From: Trachythela sp. YZ-2020
Taxonomy: Eukaryota > Cnidaria > Anthozoa > Malacalcyonacea > Clavulariidae
Reading direction: 5' to 3'
DNA: 64,000 nt
Assembly (NCBI GenBank): GCA_016169945.1
Contig: JADLSH010000231.1
Coordinates: forward strand, 2,356,001-2,420,000
Positions 41,001 to 52,300 of the stretch are shown piece after piece; position 1 is the first letter of the stretch; every line of letters starts with the position of its first letter. The notes under the pieces were generated by a model, which made no database searches, was not told the origin of the DNA, and saw only the letters and a list, made by a program, of their open reading frames with translations. The position numbers and the translations under genes are program-made.

Positions 41001-42558
41001 TTATCAGATGCTACGATCCATTTTTCATCGATGGATCCAGGTTTTTTCACCGATGTTCGACAGTAGTTTGCAGCACAAATAAGTGCTGCTGGAGTTTTAC
41101 CGGAGTTGAGCAAACTCCGGCTCCCGCAAAATAGGCTAAACTCCGGCCCTCCGGCTCCGGTGCACAGCGCACTACCCAAAGTGCATGAAATGGCATTTCA
41201 GAGACTCTGAGGGAGCATGCCCCTATACCCCCTAGAGCCTTCGATACCTGCACATTCCCGCTAGCAGCATGGGGCCTCAATAGACAATTTTGGTTTTAGC
41301 GGGTCCCTTTACTGCCCTTTACACTAGAGGTGTGCAAATCCGATCCGAATCCGATCCGATCGGATTCGTTCGGAACAAAAATATTCATTTCGGATCGGAT
41401 TGATAAAGTTGTTTCGTAGTCGGATCGGATCGGATTTCGATAATACAAATTACGAAATAAAATGAATTAATTATTTACGACAAAAACCAAACATCAGAAG
41501 GTGTAGACTGTAGAAGCTAAGTCCTGCAGTGTTCAGTAAAAGGTTAGTCGAAATTCGGTGTTATTTATTGTTATTTTTGTGACTATATTTTATTACGTCT
41601 ATAAAATTTGAATATTATTACTCGTATAGTCGTAAAAATAATGACGATGCTTTATAGTTTATAGTTTATATTTATAACATCGATGTATTTCTTGCTTTTA
41701 TAGTATTTGGTTAAACATTTCCACTTGAACGAGAAAATTATTTTATTAAAGGATTCTTCGGATCGGATCGGATCGAAATTCTTTATCAAAAGTCGGATTG
41801 GATCGGATTCGGATTAGACAATTTCGGATCGGATTTTAAACATTAGCCAATTGTCGGATTATAAACGTCCAATCCGATCCGATGCACACCTCTACTTTAC
41901 ACCCTTTCATCGGGCAAAACATACCTACACCCCTAACGCTTAGACCCAAGTTACGCTTCCGTCGGGAGATGTCTATAAATGATGCGGAAATGCCCTGAAA
42001 ACATTAAATGTGTTACATGCCTCCAGAACTATGAGCAGGCTCTGGACATCCCCCCACTTTTTGAGATGGATTTTTGCCCTTGTACGAAATCCTATGGGGC
42101 AACTTCCCAAAAATGTATCCAAGGGGGTTCCAAATTATTTTTATCCTAAGGGGGCTATGAACGAACCCCTCAATAGGGCGCGGGGGGTGCCTATATTAAA
42201 TGGAATGGCCCATTGCTATAAATCCACAGGTTTGCCTGATCCATTAATTGTATGACTCACTGAAGTGAACCAATCAAAACAAACAGTCAGATGAGTACTT
42301 TTTTTACAAATAGTTTACGTAGAAAGGATTAGAGAGAGACGAATCTACTGATAAAGATATTCAAATATTTATATATTAATACTGAACAGCCAATACAGAT
42401 TATGTATATGCAGGCATGCAGCTAGCATTTATATACGGTACCTTATCGGTTACTTTCGGGCCTTTTGCTGCCGAAGCAGTTTTGGTACGCGACAATAGAT
42501 ATACCAAACACGTAATAACAGCAGAAAATGCGATAAAAGCCTTCATTTTCGGCTTCAT
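29639..42558 (-). CDS. PPIB: Cyclophilin B (peptidyl-prolyl isomerase B), copy 1, six exons
   Basis: Exons on the minus strand: 42558-42442, 38369-38256, 37390-37330, 36772-36740, 31900-31716, 29770-29639. All are GT-AG and the phases fit. 213 residues from the first ATG, or 209 from the ATG at 42546, which gives a cleaner signal peptide ([18 protein letters not shown]). The first intron interrupts just before VYFDITIGG, as I recall for human PPIB. Catalytic residues are present: [15 protein letters not shown] (Arg, Phe, Met, Gln), GSQFFI, and Trp and His in [10 protein letters not shown]. The ER-lumen enzyme catalyses cis-trans proline isomerisation during folding, including collagen. Intron 4 holds a Ty3/gypsy element, and intron 1 holds hAT MITEs and a helicase-fragment element. 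The AATAAA at 29643-29638 overlaps the stop codon. Confidence 0.92.
29866..30712. mobile_element. Composite fold-back element in PPIB copy 1 intron 5
   Basis: The outer ends GGAGCGCTTTCCATTTAA and TTAATGGAAAGCGCCCC pair. Inside, AACCTGGTTCACAC starts at 30072 after TTA, with possible partners at 30240-30268 (GTGTGAACCTAG) and at 30685-30699 (GTGTGAACCAGGC followed by TTA). At least two elements appear nested. Boundaries are partly ambiguous. Confidence 0.55.
30950..31445. mobile_element. Relative of the CTACATGAAGGG element
   Basis: Starts near CACGAGCCCTACATGAAGGG and has GGCGAGATC words. It ends near CATGTAAACACGAGG...CCAGCTCTACTTGTAGG, resembling 4979-5421. Ends are approximate. Confidence 0.45.
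32335..32554 (+). repeat. 5' LTR
   Basis: From TATAATAGTTAGAG to GAGATATTACA. Nearly identical to the 3' copy, with single differences such as AGTTAGAAAT versus AGTTATAAAT and GCTATT versus GCCATT. Confidence 0.9.
32567..33763 (+). CDS. Gag plus protease reading frame of the Ty3/gypsy element
   Basis: Open from ATG 32567 to the stop at 33763 (398 residues). The capsid-like region is followed by a Cys/His region ([14 protein letters not shown] and [11 protein letters not shown]; the second finger has irregular first-Cys spacing). A Lys-rich linker precedes an aspartic-protease motif DTGA near residue 312. The in-frame TAA at the end is probably a lesion, because related coding continues downstream in the same frame for about 30 codons. 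The ATG was chosen over the TTG at 32555. Confidence 0.85.
   Translation: MAEDPAPQQAQANINVHSQSVSIQPVPEFNPDAEVGASLATRWNTLVEDFEMFIIASGIKYKKQKRALLLYQAGSRVREIFRQLNETGTDEDYDVAKAKLKEHFEPQKNRRYEVFKFREAKQEPNETLDKFHTRLRSLAQTCTFADADFEIEQQIIMAGTSSRIRKKALRDPTYILKDILVDGRRDEQSAYRARNIEAKEPKYDNLNEVKSKQQCHFCGGPYPHKGTCPAKCGKQNHFAKVCRGKPKQSKPQYYKKREQKESKRSINPLKPTDSDSDASSDNYLYAVKSNKTPKVRVTVCKHSFDATIDTGATINVIDKTTFDKMDGVELKKTNIKAFAYYNAQEPVKFQGKFEALVETRKRVAVATLYVAKTRDSGNLISATTAQELGLISLHINKV
33764..36290 (+). pseudogene. Pol region: RT, RNase H, integrase, with frameshifts
   Basis: RT begins near 33915 with [12 protein letters not shown] and continues to [15 protein letters not shown]. The frame breaks near 34195, and RT resumes with the catalytic IADDIIVYG near 34345. 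RNase H follows ([25 protein letters not shown]) to a frame break near 35235. The integrase (35259-36290) has the HESHLG...CLPC zinc motif and catalytic residues in HLDFYDP, SDNGPPF and AEAER. Its C-terminal part is shortened, and a tail with [14 protein letters not shown] appears in another frame up to 36397. Further breaks lie at 33763 and about 33860. Not functional as it stands. Confidence 0.85.
36424..36643 (+). repeat. 3' LTR
   Basis: Matches the 5' LTR with about three differences. If the TGATATAATAG start is counted, it runs 36421-36643. It is followed by a G-rich run. Confidence 0.9.
37918..38024. mobile_element. piggyBac-like MITE, 107 bp, TTAA-flanked
   Basis: The ends CCCATTAACTGGCA and TGCCAGTTAATGGG are flanked by TTAA at 37914-37917 and 38025-38028. 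The TTAA target and CCC start fit the piggyBac superfamily. Confidence 0.8.
38410..38760. mobile_element. Inverted-repeat element in PPIB copy 1 intron 1
   Basis: TGGCCACAAATTTTCT...GGTAATCTCAAATTTTGCTG on the left pairs with the right-hand CAGTAAAATTTGAAATTACC...AGAAAATTTGTGGCCA. The ends are approximate. Confidence 0.65.
39197..40198. mobile_element. 1.0-kb element with 9-bp TSD carrying a helicase fragment
   Basis: The ends TAGCCTGCGTGGCAGGCGTT and the near-complement ending GCCTGCAATGCAGGCTA have arms of about 150-200 bp (39197-39405 against 40044-40198). GGTTTAATT is duplicated at 39188-39196 and 40199-40207. The 9-bp TSD suggests a Mutator-like element. The cargo is a RecQ-like pseudogene. 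Confidence 0.88.
39490..40038 (-). pseudogene. RecQ-like DNA helicase fragment captured by the element
   Basis: Minus strand. A Q-motif-like region [10 protein letters not shown] is followed by [18 protein letters not shown] (Walker A with Val where Gly is usual), then [15 protein letters not shown] (motif Ia). After a frame break near 39660 come [13 protein letters not shown] and a short C-terminal stretch ending FPER-stop near 39493. It covers only the first part of a RecQ helicase core. The DEAH box and later motifs are absent, so no helicase activity is expected. Confidence 0.75.
40756..41174. mobile_element. hAT-type MITE, 419 bp, CTCCGG-rich
   Basis: The ends TAGTGCTGTGCAAACTCCGG and CCGGTGCACAGCGCACTA are flanked by a perfect 8-bp TSD CCCAAAGT (40748-40755, 41175-41182). 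The subterminal zones are packed with CTCCGG words. Confidence 0.88.
41325..41894. mobile_element. hAT-type MITE, 570 bp, GGATCGGATC-rich
   Basis: The ends TAGAGGTGTGCAAATCCGAT and ATCCGATGCACACCTCTA have a perfect 8-bp TSD CTTTACAC (41317-41324, 41895-41902). Both subterminal zones are runs of CGGATCGGAT. Confidence 0.9.
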
Positions 42559-42758
42559 AAACAGTGAGTACTTGTTTAATACCTCCCCCAATACCATATG
42601 ATTCAACCCCCCTGGAATAAGCGAATTTTCCAAATAGTATAATATAAGCTAAAATCTACTGAATGGATTTATATTTATAACAAAAACTTTACAATCTTCT
42701 GTTTTCTTCTTTACAATCTATTTAATTTATTGGGCTTTTGGCCATTCAAAGTTCAAAC

Positions 42759-43209
42759 TAGTGGTGGGCGATATATCGAAAAAATATCGATAACTTCGAT
42801 ATTTGCAAGTATCGTATCGGTATCGATAAGTATTTTCAAGTATCGACAATTTCGATACTTGTCACATGTTACGAAATTTTGAGTTTTAGTCACTGAACTC
42901 TTGCATAACCAGACTGCGATTAACAGGGGGACTCATGAGGAGCAATTGGTAGGGGGAGGGTTAATGGGGATATTATTGGTGCAAACATTAATACTTTCAA
43001 CTTGACATTTTTGAACAGAAGCTTACCATTTATGTATATACTTGAGTTGAAAAATATCATTTGAGTTGAATTTACTATATTGAAATTTCGGTATACATTC
43101 ATATACAATTTTGAGTATCGGTATCGAATATCGTATCGAAACAGTGGTATCGAGGCAAAAGTAACCGGTATCGTATCGAAGTCAAAATTCCCAGTATCGC
43201 CCACCACTA
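42759..43209. mobile_element. hAT-type MITE, 451 bp, in the PPIB divergent promoter
   Basis: The ends TAGTGGTGGGCGATATATCG and ATCGCCCACCACTA are flanked by GTTCAAAC (42751-42758, 43210-43217). Subterminal zones are rich in TATCGATA / GTATCG. It lies between the divergent starts of PPIB copies 1 and 2. Confidence 0.9.
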
Positions 43210-43273
43210 GTTCAAACAATCAAACTTCTTTTGTAACAACCACGTGTCCCTTGCCGGTCGTTTCTTGACTCTG

Positions 43274-43284
43274 ATTGGTCCACG
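43274..43284 (+). promoter_or_regulatory. ERSE-II ER-stress response element
   Basis: The sequence ATTGGTCCACG is an exact match to the ERSE-II consensus ATTGGNCCACG, bound by NF-Y together with ATF6 or XBP1 in vertebrates. It lies 65 bp before the PPIB copy 2 ATG and just upstream of a TATA-like box. An ER chaperone gene is the expected context. Confidence 0.7.
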
Positions 43285-43291
43285 AATACTC

Positions 43292-43297
43292 TATATA
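43292..43297 (+). promoter_or_regulatory. TATA-like box of PPIB copy 2
   Basis: TATATA sits 52 bp before the ATG and 8 bp after the ERSE-II, a plausible core promoter position. Confidence 0.45.
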
Positions 43298-43348
43298 GGA
43301 AAGCCTGACATGTGTCGAAGCCCCCCGTACCCTTTGTTGAAAGTCAAG

Positions 43349-46300
43349 ATGGTGTCTGGAAAATTAGCTTTAGTTTTTCTCGTGGTTTTTGCCAGTGCAT
43401 TAGCCGATGATGTCCCTGCTACAGTGACGAAACAGTGTTACTTCGATATTACAGTAGGTGGGAAGAAATCTGGACGAATTGTCATTGGTTTGTTCGGAGA
43501 TATTGTCCCAAAAACTGTCGAAAATTTCCACCAGCTCTGCACACACAAGGTAGCTATTTTGGACCATTTTATATTAAATGTACCTATATTCAACACCGTT
43601 GCATGTTCTTTTAAAATGTATTTAGTGTAAATACTGTGAGAAAAGGTTTATATGTAATGGTTTATGTATACTCAGAGTAACTCACGTGCAGATTGCAGAG
43701 TTTGCTGTGCGCGGGGAAGATCCACTTTTTTAACGCGGGGAAGATCCATTTCGTTCTCCTTTTGAAAACCTCGTCCGCGCATTATTTTTCCGTGTGGGCA
43801 TGCGAAGGTGTCCAACCGCGCATTACCGATCATTTAATTTGTCTTCCCTGCGCACTTAAGCCTGATTTCCATTTGGTCGTAACTGTCGTGAACAAGTCAT
43901 TTTCGACGATGTGAAATACTCTGTATCTATCTTGTCTTTTGTGTACTGTATACAAATCAGTCTTTACTGACTGTAGAGATATATCGACACTCTATTACAT
44001 CCGTCACCTTCATATGTTCACGACAGTTACGACTAAATGGAAACCAGGCTTTAGCAATCTCTCCAATCTGGACTGTGTCACCATGGTGGCTTACAACTGA
44101 AGTTAAAATCTACCCTTTACACTGGCTACCTAACACAGTCCACTCTGTCTAGTGACCTATAAACTGTTATGCTACCAAACCCTAATAAATTCAAACAAAA
44201 ATACTGATACTTAATTTTCTTAAGAGCAAAAACATGCATTTTCCCTCTGCAGGTTTTCTACATTTACAGTATGCATAATGCACCTGTCAATGTTAAGGGG
44301 GGGGGGGGGGGGGTGGACAACATTGGGGGGTTTGATGACAGATGCTATCCCCAAGGTTGGGCGTTTGCTCATTGAGAACAGCCCGAGGTTGGGGACATTT
44401 GAAAACATGCTGGTCAGTTTACTTGAATAAATATTTACTTTACTACCACTAGATATTGGGGACACATGGTATTTGAACAAAAGATAATCTCATAACAGGG
44501 GTATTTTTATTTGTTTTGACCAGGATGAACTTGACAAAAAATTCTGTGTTTGACATCACACACTCATATTTCGGTACGACTTCAAAGTGGCGATGTTCAA
44601 TATCTGAGCAGATAATCTATGGAATTTTGTTTTTACAATGTTTTCACTGCAGTTTGGATCAGGGATGGATCCAGCTTGATTTGATAGGGGGGGTGCTAAG
44701 CGGGCTTTGGTCATGAAGCAGGGCGTTGTCGGTGACCTAGGAATGGTTAATCACCACTGAGGACCCCCTACAGGGTCAATGTGTTATCTTGTCAGAATAT
44801 TTTGAAAAATAAGATCGCGTAGATGGTCAAAAAGGCCCATCAATGGCCCAATATTATATTTTTGTTTGATAAATGCCCTGTCAAATCCAAAATTTGGATT
44901 TGATATGGGAATTGGCACCTCTCCTGCACCCCCCTGCACACCCCCAGTAAATCCATCCCTGGTTTGGATTGTTTTCACTGCGGTTTGAGACCAAAGTCGG
45001 AACTGAGAATTACCTCCCCTCCCTTGGGCTTAACATTGATAGGTGCATATATAAAAGCATTGTGAGCAAGCTGACATTCATGGGCAGGGATGGATCCAGC
45101 TAGTCTGGTAGGGAGGGGTGCTGAGCGGCGCTGGTTAAGAAGCAGGGCTGGTTATGAAGCAGGGCACAACCGTCAACCGAAGCCAATCACCGAAGCAGGG
45201 GCGTCATCAATTGTTGGGGAAAAAAATTTAAATAGAGTTTTACTAGATGGTTGAAGACCGAAATACCCAATATTGTATTTTTGTTTCATAATTGCCCTGC
45301 CAAATCCCAAATTTGTATTTCGTATAATCATGAAAATTGGCACCCCTCCTGCACCCCCTTGGCTAAGGCTTGGGGGGTGTACACCCCACTGTAGCCCCCA
45401 GACACACTTCATCAATTGCCATTTAAGCTGATTATGAATATTTTCATATTTTTTAGGAAGGATATGGTTACAAGGGAAGCGTTTTCCACAGAGTGATTAA
45501 AGATTTTATGATCCAAGGTAAATAACAGGCTACAGTACTACAGTGTGACCACTTTTTAAGGTTCTGACAGGTACTAGATTAAAACAGAAAGAAAGTTCAA
45601 GGAGAACTAGTACACACCCTTAAAGATGCGGTACAGTCCAGTCTGTGCATGCATACATTGGAGTCTCCAGCCTGTGATACAAACAGTTTAACTAAGTTCT
45701 ATAAAGTTCTATATTCTTGCTACCTTGGCTATTTATTTTACTCTAGAAACATGAAAATATATATAGTTGTCACCACTTTGGTCATACAGTTCATCAGTTA
45801 TTTTGGATACAAAAATGTAAACAAAGCTGACACATGTGAACAGACTGTGCAGGAAAGATTTTACCATGGCTGGCCAAATCAGGCACTCCTGCTAAAATAT
45901 ATTTTATTTCCTGATGCATTTTCAAAATGGTTCAAAAATCAGAAATTGGGTGGAGAAATTGGAAATGCAGAGGCATATTGAGAACGTTCTGACTTACCTT
46001 AGCAACAAATTGCCGATTTTGCTGAGACAAAAATTGACAATTTAGGAGAGCTGATCACCATGAACCTCACTTGTGAGATCCACATTAATAATGGTAATTG
46101 AACTGAGTGAAGTGCAATTTGGTCTGAAATCAAACGTGTGATTACAAAATCGCACAACCGCGAAGTGGGAGTGCGATTTGTAATCACAAGTTTGATTTCA
46201 GACCAAAATTGCACAACACGAAGTTCAATTTCCACTTTATTATATTCATAGTGGTATTTTATTAGTCTTTGTTTACAATTGACACACCCACGTACGATAC

Positions 46301-49300
46301 TCCCTGAAATGCCGTAGCATAGCAACAACATGAATTGTAATTTGACAAATTGGCTCAGTATAAACAAGCAAAATGTGAGTGGATTTCTAGAAATAAAGAT
46401 CGAAAAAGTAAGTTTAAAGATATCGTAGACTTTACATGTAAATTGATAAACGTTTCTTGTGATTTTGTGCATTCAAAAGTTGACACTACAATCGATCATT
46501 CCATATTTTAATACCTTGTGCCTTTGACAGCTTTGTGTTCAGTTTTGCTGTTGCTCAAATGAAACTTGTTTTTGTTGACATTTTGACAATGTTTCACTCA
46601 AAATTTTGTTGATAATTTGACCAGTATTATTTATTTATTTGTGAAAAATTATTTGATATTCTTTTAAGTTTGACTCGCCTTTATGTTGATTTTTATGGGG
46701 GAAAAACTGCAGTAATGCAGTCTAGAGTATTGACAATTTATGGTGAACAGATTTGGTCATTTGCCAGAGCACATTTTTCTTTAAATTGATTGGCTAGTTG
46801 AATTCTATCATTCAATCTGATGTCGAAATTACTATGTACCAACTTTGTTATTATGTCAGGCATCAGTTAAATTCAGCACTTATTTTTACTTCTGTTAGGT
46901 GGTGATTTTACCAACAAAGATGGAACTGGAGGTATTTGAAACATATTGTATTATATAATGCTTTTACAAATTTGTGAAACATCAACAACAAAAACAAATG
47001 GCCAAAACCTACAAATAATGAGAGTTTTAAGTTAGTTAATCATTTAACCCTGCATTGTGCCCATATGAATGTTCTTGTACCTGATTAATCATAGTTAATA
47101 GAAATATTTATTATATGGCAAGTGCTTGTTTTGGTAAATCTCGCAATCTGATTGGTCGCTGACGAGGCAGGATTTTCCCGTATTGCCCACGGGCAATACG
47201 GTATTCTTATTGCCCTGCGACGACTTGAACACATTTCAAACCAATAAAAGCATTAAAAAATCCTTAAAAATAATTTAAAACAATGAAAAATAAACGGAAA
47301 ATACGGAAAAGGGATAACTACAAGGGATAAAATCAAGTTTTGTTGGCTCAAGTCGAAATATTAAGGTAAATTTTACGATGTTTTTTAACTAAAACAATCA
47401 AGAATATTTTTGTTTTTTCGAACATGCAAAGTTGTTTTTGTCCTTGATCAGATAGCTCAATATCACTATATTTTCTCTTAATTTTATATTTTATTCTATA
47501 AATGGTACTGTAGAGTAGTTTTACTAAGCTAAGATTAGATAAATTTGTAAAAAACTAAGACAAATTCGTATCATTGAAATTATTTTGACATTTGAAAATG
47601 ACCGGCTTTGAGTTTCGGACTTTGTACTTTGCCCTCGCGTGACCAATTTTTGGCAAAATGAATTGTTTTTTGTTGTCTGAAATGCCATATAATAAACAAC
47701 TTACTAACTTCGACTGTTCGGTCTGTACGGTAAAATATCAAGCCTCGGTCTTGCTGTATTGATTTCGCTATCGCTCGGTCAATACAGCAAGACCTCAGCT
47801 TGATATTTTACCGTACAGACCTCACGCTCAGTTAGTAAGTAGTATATATTTCTATTAACTATGGATTAATTTAACAAATGTTCAAAAGGACTAAATATTA
47901 TACTCAAGTTTTTGAGTTCCAGTGTCCATAGCTATGAACAAATTTCAAGATGTTGGTTGAAGGATACCAACGTGAAAAATATAACAAATACTTTGTCTGA
48001 CTTAGTATATGGTCATTTTGCAGTATATGTTCATTTTAAATATATTTATTCAATTTTTCCCACAATGTCTTATGAAGTGCCCTGCTAAATATAATTTTAT
48101 TATGCTGTATGGAGTTATGTTTCAAATTTTCTCTCTTACATTATTTTGAAAATTTTAGATTTATTACCAAGCTCTCTCTATCTTAAATTTATATCTCTCT
48201 CTCTCAGCATCCAGTCACAATGCAATAATCGGAATGCTATAGATTGTTCATTGTTTTGAAAACCTCGCTGTTCTCCATGCCATCCAGTCGCTCGTTGTTT
48301 CAACATAATATTTGTGACACAATATACGATGTATGTTAAGCCCTGGTCAAATGGGGATGAGAGTTGGAAATTGAGAGTTTGCCTGAGAGTTTTCTCAGGT
48401 CTCATGCCCTGGCCAAATGAGAACAAAAGTTGCGTAAGAGTCGCGACAGGAATAATTTACGGTCCTACTAATCTATGCCCGGGTATGCCCGAGATATGCC
48501 CGGACCGCGAAATGGATAAATAAGGCAAATAAGTTGAACATTGTTGTTAGAATTAGATGTTAGATGAAAATATACGTATTCTTAAGCAATACTTTAGTTA
48601 TTTTCCAACCGAACCGGACTGTTCACTTCATTGATTCTGTAGTAAATCTAATAGTGTTGTTAAAAAGCATTTGTGAAACATCGCTGTACGTTGTGGCTGT
48701 GTTCCCAACCCCATCCCAAATACGTACCCTAATCCTAAGCCTAACCGCTATCCTAAGCCTAACCCCTATCCTAAGCCTAACCCCTATCCTAAGCCTAACC
48801 CCTATCCTAAGCCTAACCCCTATCCTAAGCCTAACCCCTATCCTAAGCCTAACCCCTATCCTAAGCCTAACCCCTATCCTAAGCCTAACCCCTAATCCTA
48901 AGCCTAACCCCTAATCCTAAGCCTAACCCCTAATCCTAAGCCTAACCCCTATCCTAAGCCTAACCCCTAATCCTAAGCCTAACCCCTAATCCTAAGCCTA
49001 ACCCCTAATCCTAAGCCTAACCCCTATCCTAAGCCTAACCCCTATCCTAAGCCTAACCCCTATCCTAAGCCTAACCCCTAATCCTAAGCCTAACCCCTAT
49101 CCTAAGCCTAACCCCTATCCTAAGCCTAACCCCTATCCTAAGCCTAACCCCTATCCTAAGCCTAACCCCTATCCTAAGCCTAACCTCTATCCTAAGCCTA
49201 ACCTCTATCCTAAGCCTAACCCCTATCCTAAGCCTAACCCCTATCCTAAGCCTAACCCTAATCCTAAGCCTAAGCCTAAGCCTAAGCCTAAGCCTAAGCC

Positions 49301-52300
49301 TAAGCCTAAGCCTAAGCCTAAGCCTAAGCCTAAGCCTAAGCCTAAGCCTAAGCCTAAGCCTAAGCCTAAGCCTAAGCCTAAGCCTAACCCCTAGCCTAAG
49401 CCTAACCCCTAATCCTAAGCCTAACCCCTAATCCTAAGCCTAACCTAATCCTAAGCCTAACCCCTATCCTAAGCCTAACCTCTATCCTAAGCCTAACCCC
49501 TATCCTAAGCCTAACCTCTATCCTAAGGCTAACCCCTATCCTAAGCTAACCCTATCACTAACCCTAACCCATACCCTAAGCCTAACCCTATCCTAAGCCT
49601 AACCCCTAATCCTAAGCCTAACCTAATCCTAAGCCTAACCCTATCCTAAGCCTAGCCTAACCTATCCTAAGCCTAACCCCTATCCTAAGCCTAACCCCTA
49701 TCCTAAGCCTAACCCCTATCCTAAGCCTATAACCCCTATCCTAAGCCTAACCCCTATCCTAAGCCTAACCCCTATCCTAAGCCTAACCCCTATCCTAAGC
49801 CTATAACCCCTATCCTAAGCCTATAACCCCTATCCTAAGCCTATAACCCCTATCCTAAGCCTAACCCCTATCCTAAGCCTAACCCCTATCCTAAGCCTAA
49901 CCCCTATCCTAAGCCTAACCCCTATCCTAAGCCTAACCCCTATCCTAAGCCTAACCCCTAATCCTAAGCCTAACCCCTAATCCTAAGCCTAACCCCTATC
50001 CTAAGCCTAACCCCTATCCTAAGCCTAACCCCTATCCTAAGCCTAACCGCTATCCTAAGCCTAACCCCTATCCTAAGCCTAACCCCTATCCTAAGCCTAA
50101 CCCCTATCCTAAGCCCAACCCCTATCCTAAGCCTAACCCCTATCCTAAGCCTAACCCCTATCCTAAGCCTATAACCTAACCCCTATCCTAAGCCTAACCC
50201 CTATCCTAAGCCTAACCCCTATCCTAAGCCTAACCCTATCCTAAGCCTAACCCCTATCCTAAGCCTAACCCTATCCTAACCCTATAACCCCTATCCTAAG
50301 CCTAACCCCTATCCTAAGCCTAACCCCTATCCTAAGCCTAACCCCTATCCTAAGCCTATAACCCCTATCCTAAGCCTAACCCCTATCCTAAGCCTAACCC
50401 CTATCCTAAGCCTATAACCCCTATCCTAAGCCTATAACGCCTATCCTAAGCCTATAACCCCTATCCTAAGCCTATAACCCCTATCCTAAGCCTAACCCCT
50501 ATCCTAAGCCTAACCCCTAATCCTAAGCCTAACCCCTATCCTAAGCCTAACCCCTAATCCTAAGCCTAACCTCTATCCTAAGCCTAACCCCTAATCCTAA
50601 GCCTAACCTCTATCCTAAGCCTAACCCCTAATCCTAAGCCTAACCCCTATCCTAAGCCTAACCCCTAATCCTAAGCCTAACCCCTATCCTAAGCCTAACC
50701 CCTAATCCTAAGCCTAACCCCTATCCTAAGCCTAACCTCTATCCTAAGCCTAACCCCTAATCCTAAGTCTAACCCCTATCCTAAGCCTAACCCCTAATCC
50801 TAAGCCTAACCCCTATCCTAAGCCTATAACGCCTATCCTAAGCCTATAACGCCTATCCTAAGCCTAACCCCTTACGTATACCGTACTCCGTAGTACTTAC
50901 CACTGTGCCGATGATCATAGAAACATTGAAAATATGATATCAAATCTAACTCAGAAAATGCTGAAATCCAGAAATGCTGACCAGAAAGAATTTTTTATTG
51001 ACAATTACAAGACTTTGTAAAGTCAAGTTGTGTAATGTATAAGAATTCTAAAATTTTGGTAAACAAACTGTATATATATTTATGTACTTCACATTTCCTT
51101 CTTAGCTTTTCTTGTTACACAAATTAAGACAGTCAACGTGTGTTCTTAGAAAGTGCAAAACATTAGTCTGACTAGTTGTTTACAATTCTTATGCTACTCT
51201 CATGACTGGTCAAAGGCGTCAAACGAGGAAGAGTTGGTGGTCGAACGCGAGCAAGGCTAGAGCGAGACTCTCATCAACTCTCGTGCTCGTTTGATAGGGG
51301 CTTTACATGGCATTAATATTTCAACTTCTCAAACACACACAAACTCGTTGTCTTCAGGGTTGTTCTGCGTGAAATGGTTCTTTTGTATGTAAATCCTCCA
51401 TTCTACTACGTACGTCATCATCTATGGTCGTGTCAGAGTTGTACGAGAGAGCATATCACCATATGCATGCTCACGTTGGACAGTTTTATACTGTACAAAT
51501 TGTAGCGATCGAAATTCTTAAATATTTTTCCAAATCTTATCTATTCATTGGACATGTTTCGTTTCAGGTAAGAGTATCTATGGGGAGCGTTTTGCTGATG
51601 AAAACTTCAAACTGACTCACTATGGTGCTGGTTGGTTAAGTATGGCAAATGCTGGTAAAGATACGAATGGTTCTCAATTCTTTATCACAACTGTAAAGAC
51701 ACCATGGTTAGATGGACGTCATGTTGTATTTGGCAAAATACTCGATGGAATGGTAAGTATATAATATGTATAAGAAAGAGTTTATTATTTTACGTTACTT
51801 AGTGACTTGTATTTCTAGAAATCCACTTAGCTGTACTGTACTGTACTGTACTGTACTGTACTGTAGTATATTTATATAATGGCGTTAGTAGATGGAATAC
51901 TCGAACGGAAATTTATATACATTACATTTTCGTTCGAGTATTCCATCTACTAACACCTTCTACTATTAATCCAATAGACTCTTTCGATAATTACGTCATT
52001 TGGCCTGGGAGCCTCACTCCCACGAACAGTGGGCCAATCACGTTTCGTCTTGATGCACGAAAGCGAGGATCCCAGGCCAAATAGGCGGATGTGACGTAAT
52101 TATCGAAAGAGTCTATTGAACGAAATGTCGAGAAAAATCTTGATATTTATATAATGACTTGTTTCTTACTGATTCCTATAAACCAATTTGAGACTTTGTA
52201 AATATATACTGAGGCATGATAACATTGACCTTGGTCTGAATAATTCTTGATATCGTGCGTAAGCCAAATCCAATAATTGTTTTATTCAAAATCCTTGCAC

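Larger units (their letters stand above)
40419..42211. mobile_element. Large fold-back element hosting two hAT MITEs
   Basis: The ends GGGCCATTCCATTTAATATA and the complementary TATATTAAATGGAATGGCCC bracket 1.8 kb. Adjacent words AGGCACCCTCCTATTGAGGGG and CCCCTCAATAGGGCG also pair. Two 8-bp-TSD elements inserted inside. No transposase is seen. Confidence 0.75.

Noticed and set aside
42416..42601. Plus-strand open frame opposite PPIB copy 1 exon 1
   Set aside because: Antisense shadow of the signal-peptide exon.
48564..48914. Open frame of repeated ILSLTP units
   Set aside because: Translation of the 18-bp satellite; open in several frames because the unit length is a multiple of three.
48721..50871. 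True chromosome end
   Set aside because: Coding exons of one gene lie on both sides and the repeat is not pure TTAGGG.
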